Origin: Nothophaeocryptopus gaeumannii
Taxonomy: Eukaryota; Ascomycota; Dothideomycetes; Mycosphaerellales; Mycosphaerellaceae
Length of the DNA stretch: 64,000 nucleotides
Direction: 5' to 3'
Assembly: GCA_031771865.1 (NCBI GenBank)
Contig: JASISA010000025.1
Span: 1,798,001 to 1,862,000 of the forward strand
Under the pieces are notes generated by a model. The model had not been told where the DNA came from. It was given only the letters and a program-made list of their open reading frames with translations, and did not search any database. Position numbers and translations under genes: made by a program. Positions 1-10,557 of this stretch are shown one piece after another. Each line of letters begins with the position of its first letter. The first letter of the stretch is position 1.

Positions 1-41
1 ATGGTTCACCTCTTTGTTGGTAGCAAGCCATTTTGCGAGAT

Positions 42-472
42 CTACAGTAATCGCATGGCTTCTCTGGACGGACGAACCGCGGTATCCAGTTTTCCTTGGA
101 GTATGTCAGCGGTCTGTCGGTAGCCATTGGACGTTATTTGACGTACAAATCTGGAGTAGTCAGGCTCTTCAAGGCCAGCAGACACAGGCTCGGGCTCGAA
201 CACCGCCGCTGGGTCGAGAGACCAGTCTCCCACGAAGCCATTGCAAAGGCAACTGCGAAGAATTAGCATAGCTTCAAAGAAGCGTACATTCAGCGGCCGT
301 ACTCGTCTACATCCGGGTGCAACGGGCATTGATCTGGTCGCAGAGCGTCGTCCACAGTAGATGTGTCTGCGGTCAGTGCATCGCGGATCCCTCCGAAGGT
401 GACATCCGGGAGCAACTGGGAAAAGTCGAGTGGTGCGATCTGGTTCTCGTCTTCCTCCACGATTGTGGTCAT
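42..472 (-). CDS. small two-exon hypothetical protein, 126 aa
   Basis: Exon 1 is 472-303 and exon 2 is 252-42, joined across a 50 nt intron (253-302) with a GTACGG donor, a TGCTAAT-like branch site and a CGCAG acceptor. The junction keeps frame (170 + 211 = 381 nt). The start codon at 472 follows an in-frame TAG seven codons upstream, so no longer single-exon start exists. The protein is acidic in its first half (IVEEDENQ, DFSQLLPD) and contains no domain, signal peptide or membrane segment that I recognise. An upstream exon cannot be excluded. The call rests only on splice-consistent open frames and protein-like composition. Confidence 0.45.
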
Positions 473-1677
473 CTTGGCGACGCCCTTTGACTACCACCAG
501 GGTACAATGGGGCAATGGCCTGTGCAGTAGGGCGCGTGTCTGACAGTGGATGTAAGGAAAGGGAGAGATCAGGGCGTGAGAGTAAATGCTATGTGTGTGT
601 CTGGCTTTCCTTACAAAGAGACACCTTTCTTCGCGTTTCCAGCTTGCGACTCACACCTCTCACCGCGGCAGTACATGTCGTAGGGCCACGCCCTTCAGCC
701 TTCCGCAAACAGAACGCCCCAGATGACAAGCTGCCGGCGGACTCGCATTAGCCCGCCAAGCAACGAGATCCTTTGGATCAGCGCGCCGCCGGCGACGCTG
801 CAGATTTCTGTCCTGCCCTCACTGATCAACAGCATCTCCATTGTTGACAGCAGGAAATACCTTAGACGACCCGTTCGGCAATTCCATCTCGTGTCGCTCT
901 AGGCACGACTTTGATGACCTCTTCCTCTAACAACGCCACGACCACGATCCACATAGGAACCTCCGGAGAGGACACTGTCAACTGTGCAGCAACATCGTTT
1001 TCTGGCCCGTCTCCAGGACTATTCTCCACATACCGTAGACGACTCCTCCAGGTTCCCGGGCCGGTTCTCGAACCCCGAACTGCACCCTTCAACTTGTCCC
1101 TCGAGCTCAGCTCGTTCTCCCGTTCCTTACCTCTGCGCTCGCGTGAGCTACCTTCGACTGCCATGGTGCATTGGAATTGGCTTGATCGGCCTCTCGCTGA
1201 TAAATCACACGGTAGCCTGCTGGGCAGCACGCAGTGCGACGTCTGAAGTTTGGGAGACATGCGGACTTTCCGAGACTGTACCAGCGGAATTGTTTAGTCC
1301 TGAAGGCTTCCTTGGTTCACGCTGAGTAATAAACTTGCGTAAGAGGCTCACTCCGATCGTAGGCACAATGACCACAGAGGAGCATTCGTGACCGGAATCC
1401 TTGCGCACCCAACCGGCAGAGGAATGGGAAATGCCGAAACTCGTCTATCACAGCCGGCTACTGCTGCATTAGCCCCGAATCTCGGTGTTTCTACTGTCGA
1501 TCATGCTGCAAGACTTTTGAGATGGTCGAAGAGGTTGCGAAGCATGAAAGTTGCAGAAGGTGTCCTTGTCAAGAGCATGTGTCGTCTAGAGCAGGAGCCG
1601 AGTACGGTAATGACCGAGGCAGAACAATGGAAGTTATGGCCAAGATTCGCATACATTCGACGGCCTCCTCGTTACCA
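473..1677. other. intergenic, no confident gene
   Basis: Overlapping short open frames occur on both strands, for example plus 911-1246, plus 984-1325 and minus 1205-1408. None shows a recognisable domain or a clear exon structure. One of them could be an exon of a small gene, but the sequence alone does not choose between strands. Confidence 0.4.
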
Positions 1678-2523
1678 TCAACTATCAAGAAAATTCAACA
1701 CCCTCCCATTAAACTCCTCAGGCATATGCATCGGCGGCAAATGTCCAGCCCCCTCCATCAACCAAAACTTCCCCTTACCATTCCCAATCTCCCTTGCAAC
1801 AGCCTCCATCCCCTTCGCATCAGCAGCCCCATCCTCACTCCCAACGACAATCAATGTCTTACACCTCACTTTGTCTACATCGCCGCTATAATCATACCCC
1901 CGAATCGCATCCGCCAAAATCCTATACCCCTCCAAACTACAAGTCTTCACATGCTGTAAACTTTTCTCCCTCGTTTCCCTGTCTCCCTCTTTCTCCCCTG
2001 GCGTCCATCTCTCCACAGTCGCTTTACACAATTCCTCCGAAACCCCATCATCATTCTGCGTCTTCTCCCACAATTTGACTCTCTCACTCCAAAGCTCCCG
2101 CTTCGACTCTGCCGCTTTGATCCCCGGCGCAGCTATACTCACGCACTTCTCAACATCCCCAGGAAACATCATAGCATACCGCAATGCCATGACTCCTCCT
2201 ACGGAGCATCCAATTACGGCTTTGAGTTTCCCGTCTCCCGTGACCTGCTTTATAATCTCGTGCATGTGTCGCACCAGATCGTCCATATGGAACACCTTCC
2301 CTTTAGGGGATGGAGGCGGCGAAGTCTTGTTATGGCCAACATGGTCGAAGCGTAGCGTTGGGAAACCTTTCTCGTTTAGGGCTTGCACGGTTTTGTCGTA
2401 CATCTCATTGTTGGACATGATGGCGTGGATGAGGAGGATGGGGGGTTTGCTATCTCGGGCGGAAAGGGGGCCTTCGAGGATCGTGAAGTAGTCGATCCCA
2501 TCAATTGATATGATTTGATCCAT
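1678..2523 (-). CDS. alpha/beta hydrolase fold protein
   Basis: This is an uninterrupted 281 aa frame with the layout of the alpha/beta hydrolase superfamily (3-oxoadipate enol-lactonase/epoxide hydrolase-like branch). An early strand leads into the oxyanion region LLIHAIMSNNEMYD (about 30-43). The nucleophile elbow is GCSVGG, with Ser107. The acid is probably Asp231 in VVGSEDG, and the base is His261 in GAGHLPP. A helical cap lies between about 135 and 210. There is no signal peptide, so the protein is predicted to be cytosolic. The length is normal for a single-domain hydrolase. The substrate cannot be read from the sequence. Neighbouring genes give no pathway context. Confidence 0.88.
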   Translation of the reverse strand: MDQIISIDGIDYFTILEGPLSARDSKPPILLIHAIMSNNEMYDKTVQALNEKGFPTLRFDHVGHNKTSPPPSPKGKVFHMDDLVRHMHEIIKQVTGDGKLKAVIGCSVGGVMALRYAMMFPGDVEKCVSIAAPGIKAAESKRELWSERVKLWEKTQNDDGVSEELCKATVERWTPGEKEGDRETREKSLQHVKTCSLEGYRILADAIRGYDYSGDVDKVRCKTLIVVGSEDGAADAKGMEAVAREIGNGKGKFWLMEGAGHLPPMHMPEEFNGRVLNFLDS

Positions 2524-2846
2524 TTTGGGAGTGTTCTTGTATTCTGCAACGATCAGTCCTTTTGTGGTGCGGTCTCAGTATCCTTGAAGTATGCGTCGTG
2601 AAGCTGGGGGTTGGCTAAAGCGAATGCTGACAAAACGCAAGATCTGTCGCAGTGAATGCTGCGCTCAATTGAGAAATCTGTATGGTGACACAAAATTGTA
2701 TACTTCTACCTCTAATGTCCAACGTAGCGGCCGTCAACTCCATCGTATATGCTATTCAAAACAAGCTCAAATCGGCTACCTCGGAGGCTGCCAACTGAGG
2801 GGTATCTCAGAACGTTGTAATCATCATTCGTCTCACAGTTGTCCAC

Positions 2847-3926
2847 TCAAAACTGACTGGACTGCGGTCTTCGTCGTAAGTCACCACGCTCGACAGTCTG
2901 TTGCTGCTGCTTCTGCTGCTGGTTCTTGGCCCTCAGCCCGATAACCTGCATGCCTTCACCAAGCCCATCATATACCCCGCCGGATAAGCCTTGTACAAAG
3001 TACAAGCCGACTTCTTTCATTGATTCTCCGACTTTGCCGTCATTCATTGCACATACTTGGGTTGCAATGGTGAAGGTTCTGCGGCTCATAGCGTCGGCGG
3101 CCAGTACACCTTGAGCTAGCACCCGGTCGCTGATTTTGTGCTTTCGGTCGAATTGGTATGCTCGTCGCAGGAAAATCTGGACGTACGGAACGATCGCGGA
3201 GAAGACCAGGAAAAGGAAGAGAGTCACGGCGGCCACCCAGCGGTGAAGCTGAGACTGTCTGCGAGAGGGGACCGAGGAGTGCCGTTGCTGTTCCCGATGG
3301 CTTGACCTCATCGCGAGTTGCTGCTCCGATTCATCTGCGGCAGCCAAATTTGTTGGAAGTGCCTCTCGCAGAATGAGCTCTTCGTCTGCCGTCAGCTCTG
3401 CCGGCAGGCCTCGCAGCACGCAAGCCACACCATCCACATACTGTCTTCTGACAAAATGCGGTGTCCTTGAGTATCCCGAAGCTTCACTATGGCTCAGCGA
3501 GAGCGATGCAAAGCCAATATCAGCGTATCTCCATTGTATGCCACTGGCAGATTCTGTTGGATATGTTGGTGTGGCACTGCCTGAGCTGGAAGGCCTGCTC
3601 GGCCCTGATTGCAGGGCGGCAAACACGGCAGGTTGCTCTTCGGTGATCTCCAGCTCCTCTGCGTTCGACTGGTACGAGGGCGGCGGTGTGATGCTATCGA
3701 TACTGCCACGGTTCGGAATTCTACTCGGCGGAACGTTGCGGTACGTTGTCCCCTCGTAGTTCAATAACGCTCGTTTGATCGTCGACCTCAGTCTTGGTAT
3801 TCTTGCTTGCACTAGCGATGGCAGGATTGTGTAGAGAAGTGGTGAGAAGCGAGAACCGAGTCGTGCTTCATCGTCTGTCGTGTCAAATTCGTCTTGACTT
3901 GTTGAGCCGGGCCAAGGTGTGGCCAT
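2847..3926 (-). CDS. single-pass membrane protein with disordered N-terminus
   Basis: This intronless 359 aa frame starts MATPWPG at 3926. Residues 1-130 are Ser/Pro-rich and include a PPPSY motif near 81-85. A strong hydrophobic segment at about 231-253 (VAAVTLFLFLVFSAIVPYVQ) is flanked by Arg/His-rich sequence, which suggests a single membrane anchor. After it come a conserved-looking stretch (about 260-335, including GLYFVQGLSGGVYDGLGEG) and a Gln-rich tail. No enzyme domain is recognised. The globular region after the membrane helix suggests a conserved fungal protein of unknown function. Confidence 0.75.
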   Translation of the reverse strand: MATPWPGSTSQDEFDTTDDEARLGSRFSPLLYTILPSLVQARIPRLRSTIKRALLNYEGTTYRNVPPSRIPNRGSIDSITPPPSYQSNAEELEITEEQPAVFAALQSGPSRPSSSGSATPTYPTESASGIQWRYADIGFASLSLSHSEASGYSRTPHFVRRQYVDGVACVLRGLPAELTADEELILREALPTNLAAADESEQQLAMRSSHREQQRHSSVPSRRQSQLHRWVAAVTLFLFLVFSAIVPYVQIFLRRAYQFDRKHKISDRVLAQGVLAADAMSRRTFTIATQVCAMNDGKVGESMKEVGLYFVQGLSGGVYDGLGEGMQVIGLRAKNQQQKQQQQTVERGDLRRRPQSSQF

Positions 3927-5045
3927 GATGGTAGAATGATAGATGACAGAGCGAGAGTGGGGAGGAATGCTTTATCTTGCTGTCGTAGATATCATCATGT
4001 CGCACACATGCATCGCTCCAGGATAGAGTGGGCAATATGAGACGTTAGCGGTAGTAGAATCATCGTAACTGATACGCTACGAGTGTGAGAAAGGACATCC
4101 TGAGAGAAGATGTACCTCTGAACCGCTGCTTTCTGTCTTATTTGAAGGTGCCACCTTACCCACCTGCCGGCGACGCCTGCCTCAAGGCAAGCGCGTGGAG
4201 GCTGCACACGCCGAACATTCTTGCATGTGAAGATTGTTGGGGACGGCAACCAGTGAACCCTTGGAATGGCATGCATAAGCTTCCACAGCCCTGTCAGTCC
4301 GGCGATGTCGACCTATCAGAGGATAGCCTTCATCCGCACGTGGTTGTCGCCTCGGGCGATATGGTAGCTCTCTGCAGGAATCTCAGGGAAAAGAGGGCGA
4401 ATTTTGATAACGAAGGTTGGTGGGCGTGTCAGCGCGAGGAGCATGCAGCTGAGCTGCCCAGTCGGAAGAAAGTGGGGTGACAGCGGAGGGAGATAGAGTG
4501 CCAGCCCGTCTTGCCGATTGGCTGTGAGCAAGACGACGCTAGCTGGTGGCCGTCGTCTATCTCTCATGCCAGGCGCTCGTGCTTTCACAAGACAGACATG
4601 TGACTGAGAACATATGCTGTGTTCTGTTTGTCGACGTCATGTCAGAAGATGAGGACCTCGCACCAGCAACTGACAGTGCGTCCGAATGATCGCTGTCTTG
4701 TGCTACTCGTCTGACACGTAGATGGACCGAGGATGCTGCTCAACTCGGCGGAGGTGCAACGCAGACTTTTTTCTGCCTCTCGTTGAGATAGATTGCGAGA
4801 GCATTTATGTACTGTGTCTGGAATTGAACTTATCAAAACATTCTCACTCCAAATGTGTTCGTAGAAGAAAGAGCCATTGTTGAGAAGCACGAGCCAGCAA
4901 TATTCGATGTACCTTACATTAGCGCCAAACCCTACTATCCGCCGGTCAAGTGAATCTTCCCTTCGAGAGCTCACTCGGTAGTCGTCCACTACACAGCACC
5001 CACGATTGCGCAGCAGGCCTGCTGCACCACCACACGCCCCTCACC
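3927..5045. other. intergenic between divergent genes
   Basis: This region holds the 5' sides of the membrane-protein gene (minus) and RPC17 (plus). Short frames on both strands (such as 4085-4480 plus and 4316-4588 minus) have no protein-like motifs. An in-frame upstream ATG for RPC17 lies at 4950, discussed with that gene. Confidence 0.4.
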
Positions 5046-5645
5046 ATGAAGATCCTTGACGCAGGCGACCACCCCCTCTCCAACGCCGACGTTCTCGACT
5101 GGGTCCGCCGCAAACGCACCCAACACAAAATCGAAGACCTCGAAGACTCCTCCAAAAACCAAAAACCCGCCATCCGCCCTCAAAACTTCATGCGCATCCT
5201 CGACCGCACCGAACGCGAACTCTCCTCAGAAAAATACCCCTACATCCTCAACCCTTCGGCCTACATCTCCGAAACCGGCCGAAGCACCACATTTCAGAAA
5301 TTCGTGCTCGAAGTCGAGAATGTCGTGCAGGACAACCTGCAAGCTGAGTGGGCGGATCGCTTGCAGCACATGACCAAAGAGCAAATCGATACGGAATTCG
5401 CGGCGCAGCAGGAGATGAAATGTTTGACGGAACCGGAGGTGTTGATGGTGTATAATCATGCGCCGCAGTGTGTGGAGATGTTGCAGCCGATGATTGAGAA
5501 TGTGGCGGAGAGGTTTACGGATGAGGAGCAGCAGATGATTGTGGATGTTGTGGGGAGGGTTTTGAGGGCGGATGAGAATGGGACTGTGGGGCAGGTGCAG
5601 CAGCAGGGAGGTGTTGGTGGTGAGGGAGGTGAGCCGGCGGAGTAG
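5046..5645 (+). CDS. RPC17: RNA polymerase III subunit RPC17/Rpc9 (Rpb4-like)
   Basis: The 199 aa product matches the Rpb4/RPC9 family, which pairs with the Rpb7-like subunit to form the Pol III stalk used in TFIIIB-dependent initiation. The N-terminal half begins MKILDAGDHPLSNADVL. The C-terminal HRDC-like bundle carries LTEPEVLMVYNHAP, then a stretch ending ERFTDEEQQMIVDVV. The ATG at 5046 has a good context (TCACCATGA) and begins the conserved part. An in-frame ATG at 4950 would add 32 unconserved residues and is less likely. The last 20 residues are Gly/Gln-rich. The gene has no intron. Confidence 0.82.
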   Translation: MKILDAGDHPLSNADVLDWVRRKRTQHKIEDLEDSSKNQKPAIRPQNFMRILDRTERELSSEKYPYILNPSAYISETGRSTTFQKFVLEVENVVQDNLQAEWADRLQHMTKEQIDTEFAAQQEMKCLTEPEVLMVYNHAPQCVEMLQPMIENVAERFTDEEQQMIVDVVGRVLRADENGTVGQVQQQGGVGGEGGEPAE

Positions 5646-6108
5646 GACTTGCCGATTCACTCTTCTCTTGCTGCGAGGGATGCTGCTGCTGGGAAGATGA
5701 GGACACGAACGAGAGGTGGTTCTGGGTCACAGAGTTGGACTGCTCCGCCGCGCGAGCAGGTCGATATGAAGGGTATCTTGAGGAAGCACAGTTCTAGGTT
5801 GAGCAGCAACCCAAGGTCAGCATAGGACGCTGGAGATGGAATTCCCGTTACCCTCGGACCTCAGCAACGCAAACGACCCAGTCACTACGATGAGATAAAT
5901 GTGCCTTTCGCCAAAAAGAAGGGTGTAAAGCTCTCATAAAGAGCAGCTGTTGATTCTCTAAGGTAAGTCTATGTGTACATCTGCTATACTGCCTTCTAGC
6001 TGACGTCTGCAAAGCGCCAAATTGGTATCATGCTCTGAAAAGCTCAAGCTCTTTATGAACCCTGGTACAAGAGCTACACTCTCGCGAACAACTCTCTGCG
6101 TCCGCACC
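5646..6108. other. convergent intergenic region
   Basis: This is the 3' flank shared by RPC17 (plus) and the short-chain dehydrogenase (minus). I see no gene-like frame or RNA gene in it. Confidence 0.4.
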
Positions 6109-7152
6109 TCAGAGACCCAAGCTCTTCTTCACCACTCTCGTTCTGTTGTCACCAGCCTGGAACGTACCCAATGTCAACCACATTGGCAAAGACCTGACCC
6201 AGGGAGCGGCGCCAAGGTTGCCAGCGATGATGAGCTGCTTGCCGCGGCCGCTGAGGACCTGCTTGACGACTGCTGTTGCCACGCTCTCAGCTGTGATGAT
6301 CCTGGCTCCTCCGCTCTCCAAATGGGTTTTGAATGGCGCGACCATGGGTGTATTAGCGAATGATGGGTGTACGCATGTGAACTTGACTTCCGGCGCATCG
6401 TGGAAGACACGGGCTTCTTGGACCAGACCCTCGTGGAAACTGAGCGCAGCGACTTTGGTGTTGCTGTATGGTACCAGGCCCGGTGTAGTAGCGAAAGAAG
6501 CCAGCGAAGCAATAGTAACAACATGTCCCTTTTTGTTCTTCGCCATAGCCGGGAGGAATTCCTGGACTGTGTAGTAGTGCGAAATGACATTGATGCCAAA
6601 CACTTTCTGCAGACCCTCGGCTGTCTGCGCCATGATCGGTCCCTCAGACGAAACACCAGCATTGTTGATCAAAATGCTGGGGTCTCCAAATCTCGAGCGG
6701 ATCTGGCTTGCGACTTCTGCCACTTGTTCGCGGTTGGTAACATCGCACTTGAAGTAGTGAATCTTTGAGTAGCCCTTCATCTCCATTGGCATATCGTCCC
6801 GAATGTCCAACGCCATGACATTTACGCCACGGGATGCGAAGTCCTTAGCCATCAAAGAACCGAATCCACCAGTGGCGCCAGTAATGACGGCGATTTCCTT
6901 CGGCCAGTCATATCGGTGCTTCTCTGATCGCAGGCGGAAATTGTTCTGTGCGAGTTCGTTAAGAAATCCGTTGACTCTCGTGATGATGCCATAGCCTAAT
7001 AGCACCTTGAGCGCGGTGATAGCGCGCTCGATGTTTTGGGCTGATACGTGTTCTCGCAGTTTGGCGATTAGAGGGTCGCGAAATTGATCTGGGGCGGCTG
7101 TGAGGGCGAAGAGGAGCGCGCCTGTGACGGCGGGTGTTAGGAGACTGGGCAT
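6109..7152 (-). CDS. short-chain dehydrogenase/reductase, SDR16C/DHRS-like
   Basis: This 347 aa frame shows a classical SDR with an N-terminal extension of about 85 residues that starts with a hydrophobic stretch (GALLFALTAA), as in membrane-associated retinol/17-beta-HSD-type enzymes. The NAD(P)-binding motif TGATGGFG is at about 91-98, Asp116 follows beta-2 (MALDIRDD, favouring NAD), NNAG is at 163-166, the catalytic Ser is in TIASLAS (about 216), and YSNTK gives Tyr229 and Lys233. All catalytic residues are intact. The substrate is unknown. The gene is divergent from MTG2, with about 0.7 kb between starts. Confidence 0.88.
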   Translation of the reverse strand: MPSLLTPAVTGALLFALTAAPDQFRDPLIAKLREHVSAQNIERAITALKVLLGYGIITRVNGFLNELAQNNFRLRSEKHRYDWPKEIAVITGATGGFGSLMAKDFASRGVNVMALDIRDDMPMEMKGYSKIHYFKCDVTNREQVAEVASQIRSRFGDPSILINNAGVSSEGPIMAQTAEGLQKVFGINVISHYYTVQEFLPAMAKNKKGHVVTIASLASFATTPGLVPYSNTKVAALSFHEGLVQEARVFHDAPEVKFTCVHPSFANTPMVAPFKTHLESGGARIITAESVATAVVKQVLSGRGKQLIIAGNLGAAPWVRSLPMWLTLGTFQAGDNRTRVVKKSLGL

Positions 7153-7845
7153 GATTTCCGTGCTTGCTCGGTCCTGAGAGATGCAAATTTGGCTGCCGTC
7201 GGTGCAAGAGAGAAAAGTAGAGAACGGGCGGGGATCATCGAGTCAATGAAACAGCTTCAAGAAGTGAAATGGAAAGTTTGCGACTTTCGGGCAGCTATAT
7301 TCCCTTGTTTTGCGCCTTCCTCGGTCGACTGTGCTAAGCAGTGGCCTTGTTAACCATCTTAAAGGGTCTACTGGGTTGTCATTCGGTGTGCACACACCAG
7401 TGGCTTGCCTTGTTTGGGCGTCTTGGGCGATAGTCATACGGTCCAGCAGTGGACGGCGGTGGACTGTGGTGATGCGTGTCGTTGCAGAGCTGCGGGGATC
7501 GACAGGTCGTGCTCGTTCTTGGTGACCTTGAAGCCAATTTTCTGGAGAGTTTGTTTGGAGATGCCGAGGCTCTGTCGATCCCGCGCGGAGCCAGCAGCAA
7601 CAAGGTGGATGAAAGATCAAGAGCGATCCGAATCGTCCACTCAGGGCAGAGAAGTGAACATGCATCAGCCGGCCCCGAATGAACGATACCGCGGACGTGG
7701 CTCCTTTTTGGGGCAGCCCATCTCCAGATTTCACATGCTGGTCGATCTGGGCGGGAGCCGGGAGCGGAGATCTCCCACATCCTCGTAGCGCTCGTATGAA
7801 CATTCACTTGCCATCTGTACAATCCTTATCTGTGGTGCGACCTGA
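7153..7845. other. divergent promoter region
   Basis: About 0.7 kb separates the start codons of the SDR gene (minus) and MTG2 (plus). Both strands carry short frames, which look like chance ORFs in GC-rich sequence. A bidirectional promoter is expected here. I see no defined TATA box. Confidence 0.4.
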
Positions 7846-9618
7846 ATGACCCCCTCTCTCGCATCGCCTCGGCTTCTGGCTTCGACATTGACTCCTTTCC
7901 TGTACCCATGTCTCTATAGCAGCTATGCCGCCACCATCTCGCAGAGCCGTCGCTGTGTGAGGCGGTATCTAGGGAAGCCTGCATCAAGGCGAGCATCTCC
8001 ACGGCGATGGAATAGCACAGCCAGTGCGACGAAGGTCGCGTCCTTAACAGCATCTCCCGCTGTCGTTGTTACTCCCCACGACCATCTTGACCCGCAACCG
8101 AACGACTACTCCTCCACGCCCTTCATTGACTCCTGTACGCTTGGCATAGTAGCAGGGGCTGGCGGCCATGGCTGCATCTCGTTCCTGCGCGAGAAGTACA
8201 TCGCGAATGGTCCACCAAACGGCGGAGATGGCGGGACTGGCGGCAGCGTGTACATACAAGCTGTGCAGGGCGAGACGAGTCTGCATAAGCTGGCAAGAAG
8301 AAGCATTCTGAAAGCAGGGAGAGGCAAGAATGGACAGGGTAGCTTGAAGGGCGGCGCAAGAGGCGAAGATGTCCTGATCACGGTGCCTGTGGGGACTGTG
8401 GTGAGAGAGGTATCACGCGTTGACCCATTGGAGAAAGAGGAAGAGCAGCAGAGGCAGAATCGTGGGTATGGGAGTGACGTAAAGGAGGAAGCTGAAAATG
8501 AGGAAGCCAGTGATGAAGGCGGGATCTTCAGGAGGGACAAATGGCTGCTATACCCAGGCACGCTGCCGAAGAACTTCAGCAGTGCAGACTTTCCAGCTCT
8601 GCCACGGGCGAGAAGAAGCAATCTGGCAAGCCTGCAGCCTGAAGCGCCTCTAAGACTGGACCTGGACAAAGCCATGGACAAGCCAATGCTTTTGGCAGCA
8701 GGCGCGATGGGTGGCCTGGGCAATCCACATTTCGTGACCAGATCTGTGGCGAGGCCTAAGTACGCGACCAAGGGTGAAGACGGTCTACGAGTACAGCTAC
8801 AGTTGGAGCTCAAGCTGCTTGCTGATGTTGGACTTGTGGGCCTTCCCAATGCGGGTAAATCTACACTGATGCGAGCACTGACAAGGTCGAGGACGAGGGT
8901 TGGCGACTGGGCCTTCACCACTCTCAGCCCAAACATTGGCACCCTGGTCCTGGACGACTTCAGCGGACGACCTCGCCTCGACACCAATGGCCGTCGCAAA
9001 GAGCCCAGGACGAACATCCAGATCGCAGACATCCCTGGTCTGATTCAAGATGCTCATCTGGACCGTGGCTTGGGTCTAGGCTTTCTCCGGCATATCGAGC
9101 GCGCCGCGGTACTGGCATTCGTCATCGATCTCAATGCAGGCGATGCAGTAACAGCATTGAATGCCCTATGGCATGAAGTTGGCGAATACCAGAATCTTCG
9201 CGAGCAAGCAGACAATGCTGAAAGCGAGCGTGTAGCACCGCAAGAGGATGGCGTCGTCGCTTTTCAGCCTTTTGCAAGCTCAATCTCTCCTGGCTTCGAG
9301 ACAGAGCCTGTCAGAGATGAAGACGGCAGTGTGCTTCTCGATCCTACTGCTGGCAGAGAGCTACCGCCCTTGGCTCTGCCGCCCATCAGCAGTAAACCGT
9401 GGCTGGTCATTGCTACGAAGGCGGATCTTCCACAGACGCAGGAGAACTTTGGCCTGCTGAAGAGCTACTTGGACAAAATCCAAGCGGGACAAGAGGAGCA
9501 CCCTAGCGGAAAGAAGAACGGATGGCGGAGAATGCTCTACTCCGTGCCTGTGTCTGCGATCCACAAGCAAGGCGTTGGCAGTCTCCCTGAAATTATCTTA
9601 CGGCTCTTGCATGATTGA
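7846..9618 (+). CDS. MTG2: mitochondrial Obg-family GTPase (Mtg2)
   Basis: The 590 aa frame encodes an Obg/CgtA GTPase needed for assembly of the mitochondrial large ribosomal subunit. The N-terminus is rich in Arg/Ser and lacks acids, as expected of a matrix-targeting sequence. The glycine-rich Obg fold follows from about residue 88 (VAGAGGHGCISFLREK, then PPNGGDGGTGG). The G domain has the P-loop GLPNAGKST (about 331-339), G3 DIPGL (about 395) and G4 TKADLP (about 524). Two acidic, low-complexity insertions break the Obg fold and the region between G3 and G4, as is common in fungal homologues. The gene has no intron. Confidence 0.93.
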   Translation: MTPSLASPRLLASTLTPFLYPCLYSSYAATISQSRRCVRRYLGKPASRRASPRRWNSTASATKVASLTASPAVVVTPHDHLDPQPNDYSSTPFIDSCTLGIVAGAGGHGCISFLREKYIANGPPNGGDGGTGGSVYIQAVQGETSLHKLARRSILKAGRGKNGQGSLKGGARGEDVLITVPVGTVVREVSRVDPLEKEEEQQRQNRGYGSDVKEEAENEEASDEGGIFRRDKWLLYPGTLPKNFSSADFPALPRARRSNLASLQPEAPLRLDLDKAMDKPMLLAAGAMGGLGNPHFVTRSVARPKYATKGEDGLRVQLQLELKLLADVGLVGLPNAGKSTLMRALTRSRTRVGDWAFTTLSPNIGTLVLDDFSGRPRLDTNGRRKEPRTNIQIADIPGLIQDAHLDRGLGLGFLRHIERAAVLAFVIDLNAGDAVTALNALWHEVGEYQNLREQADNAESERVAPQEDGVVAFQPFASSISPGFETEPVRDEDGSVLLDPTAGRELPPLALPPISSKPWLVIATKADLPQTQENFGLLKSYLDKIQAGQEEHPSGKKNGWRRMLYSVPVSAIHKQGVGSLPEIILRLLHD

Positions 9619-10520
9619 GCTGGCGCGACGAGGGTGATCAAGGTAGTGCAATGAAAGATTTGTAGGTGCAGATCATTACTTCGTCTTCGCTTGAAAGTTC
9701 GTCCTTTGCGGATGCGATCCATCGGAATTGCTCTCGAAGATCATATTATCGCACAGCTGACTCTAGCGACACACTTGGCCTCACTGCAAAATGAAGGCAG
9801 CTCCTTCGCCCACCGGTTCCGAAACATCGTGCGAGCGAGTGACACAATGGACGATGGCTCCCCAAGTCCACCACGCCGCTCCGTTCGATGACGAACATCC
9901 TTCCTGGCGCATCACAATGCCAACCTCTCATTGCGATCGTTGTCGGGAGCCGCGAGTGCTGGCTTGGCGAAATTAGAGTTTGAGCACATGCGCGCTTCAA
10001 ACCGCCAACTTCACTTCACTTCGCGGAAGGCACAGGCGCTCGTACCGCTTTCTTCGGCATTCACCACATCCGTCCACCACAATACCTACATCTACAATAC
10101 ACGAACATCCACCTGCTTCCGAGACCTGACCGGGCGCCGACAACGTCAAATGCCGATGCACCACGATCTCACACTCGCCGCCTGCACTTGCGATGACATG
10201 TGAATGAAGAGAGCTGCTAATTTTAGCCGGACTGCGACTTCACACCCAGCCACCGCGAAAGTCTCAGCATTTGTTCATGCTCAATATTATTGTTCTTCAA
10301 TAATTATTGTTGGGCTCGAAGGTGCGATGTATAGCTTTCCTCTCCTTCCGTCTCGTCTTCCTGTTCCTCGACACCGATTTTCAAGACATCTTCTTGTACC
10401 AACAACATCACCACCTTGTACCATATCCATTCACTACAGCGCTGGCCGCTTTCCCTTCTCGCCGCTATACGTCTACATACCTACCTAACCCATCGCTCTT
10501 CCTGCCGGTTTCCTAACAGC
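9619..10520. other. intergenic; 5' flank of the next gene
   Basis: I see no gene-like frame here. From about 10340 on, the sequence is repeated in diverged form near 12350-12600 (shared blocks include CTCGACACCGATTTTCAAG and CAGCGCTGG), so it belongs to the duplicated unit described below. Confidence 0.5.
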
Positions 10521-10557
10521 ATGGGACAGAGCAACAGCTTCCGTCGCACCCCTGCGC

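Noticed and set aside
1388..1959. Overlapping plus-strand frames of 167 and 145 codons
   Set aside because: They run into the 3' half of the alpha/beta hydrolase in antisense and lack any motif.
8106..9032. Minus-strand 308-codon frame
   Set aside because: It is antisense to MTG2, and no motif is present on that strand.
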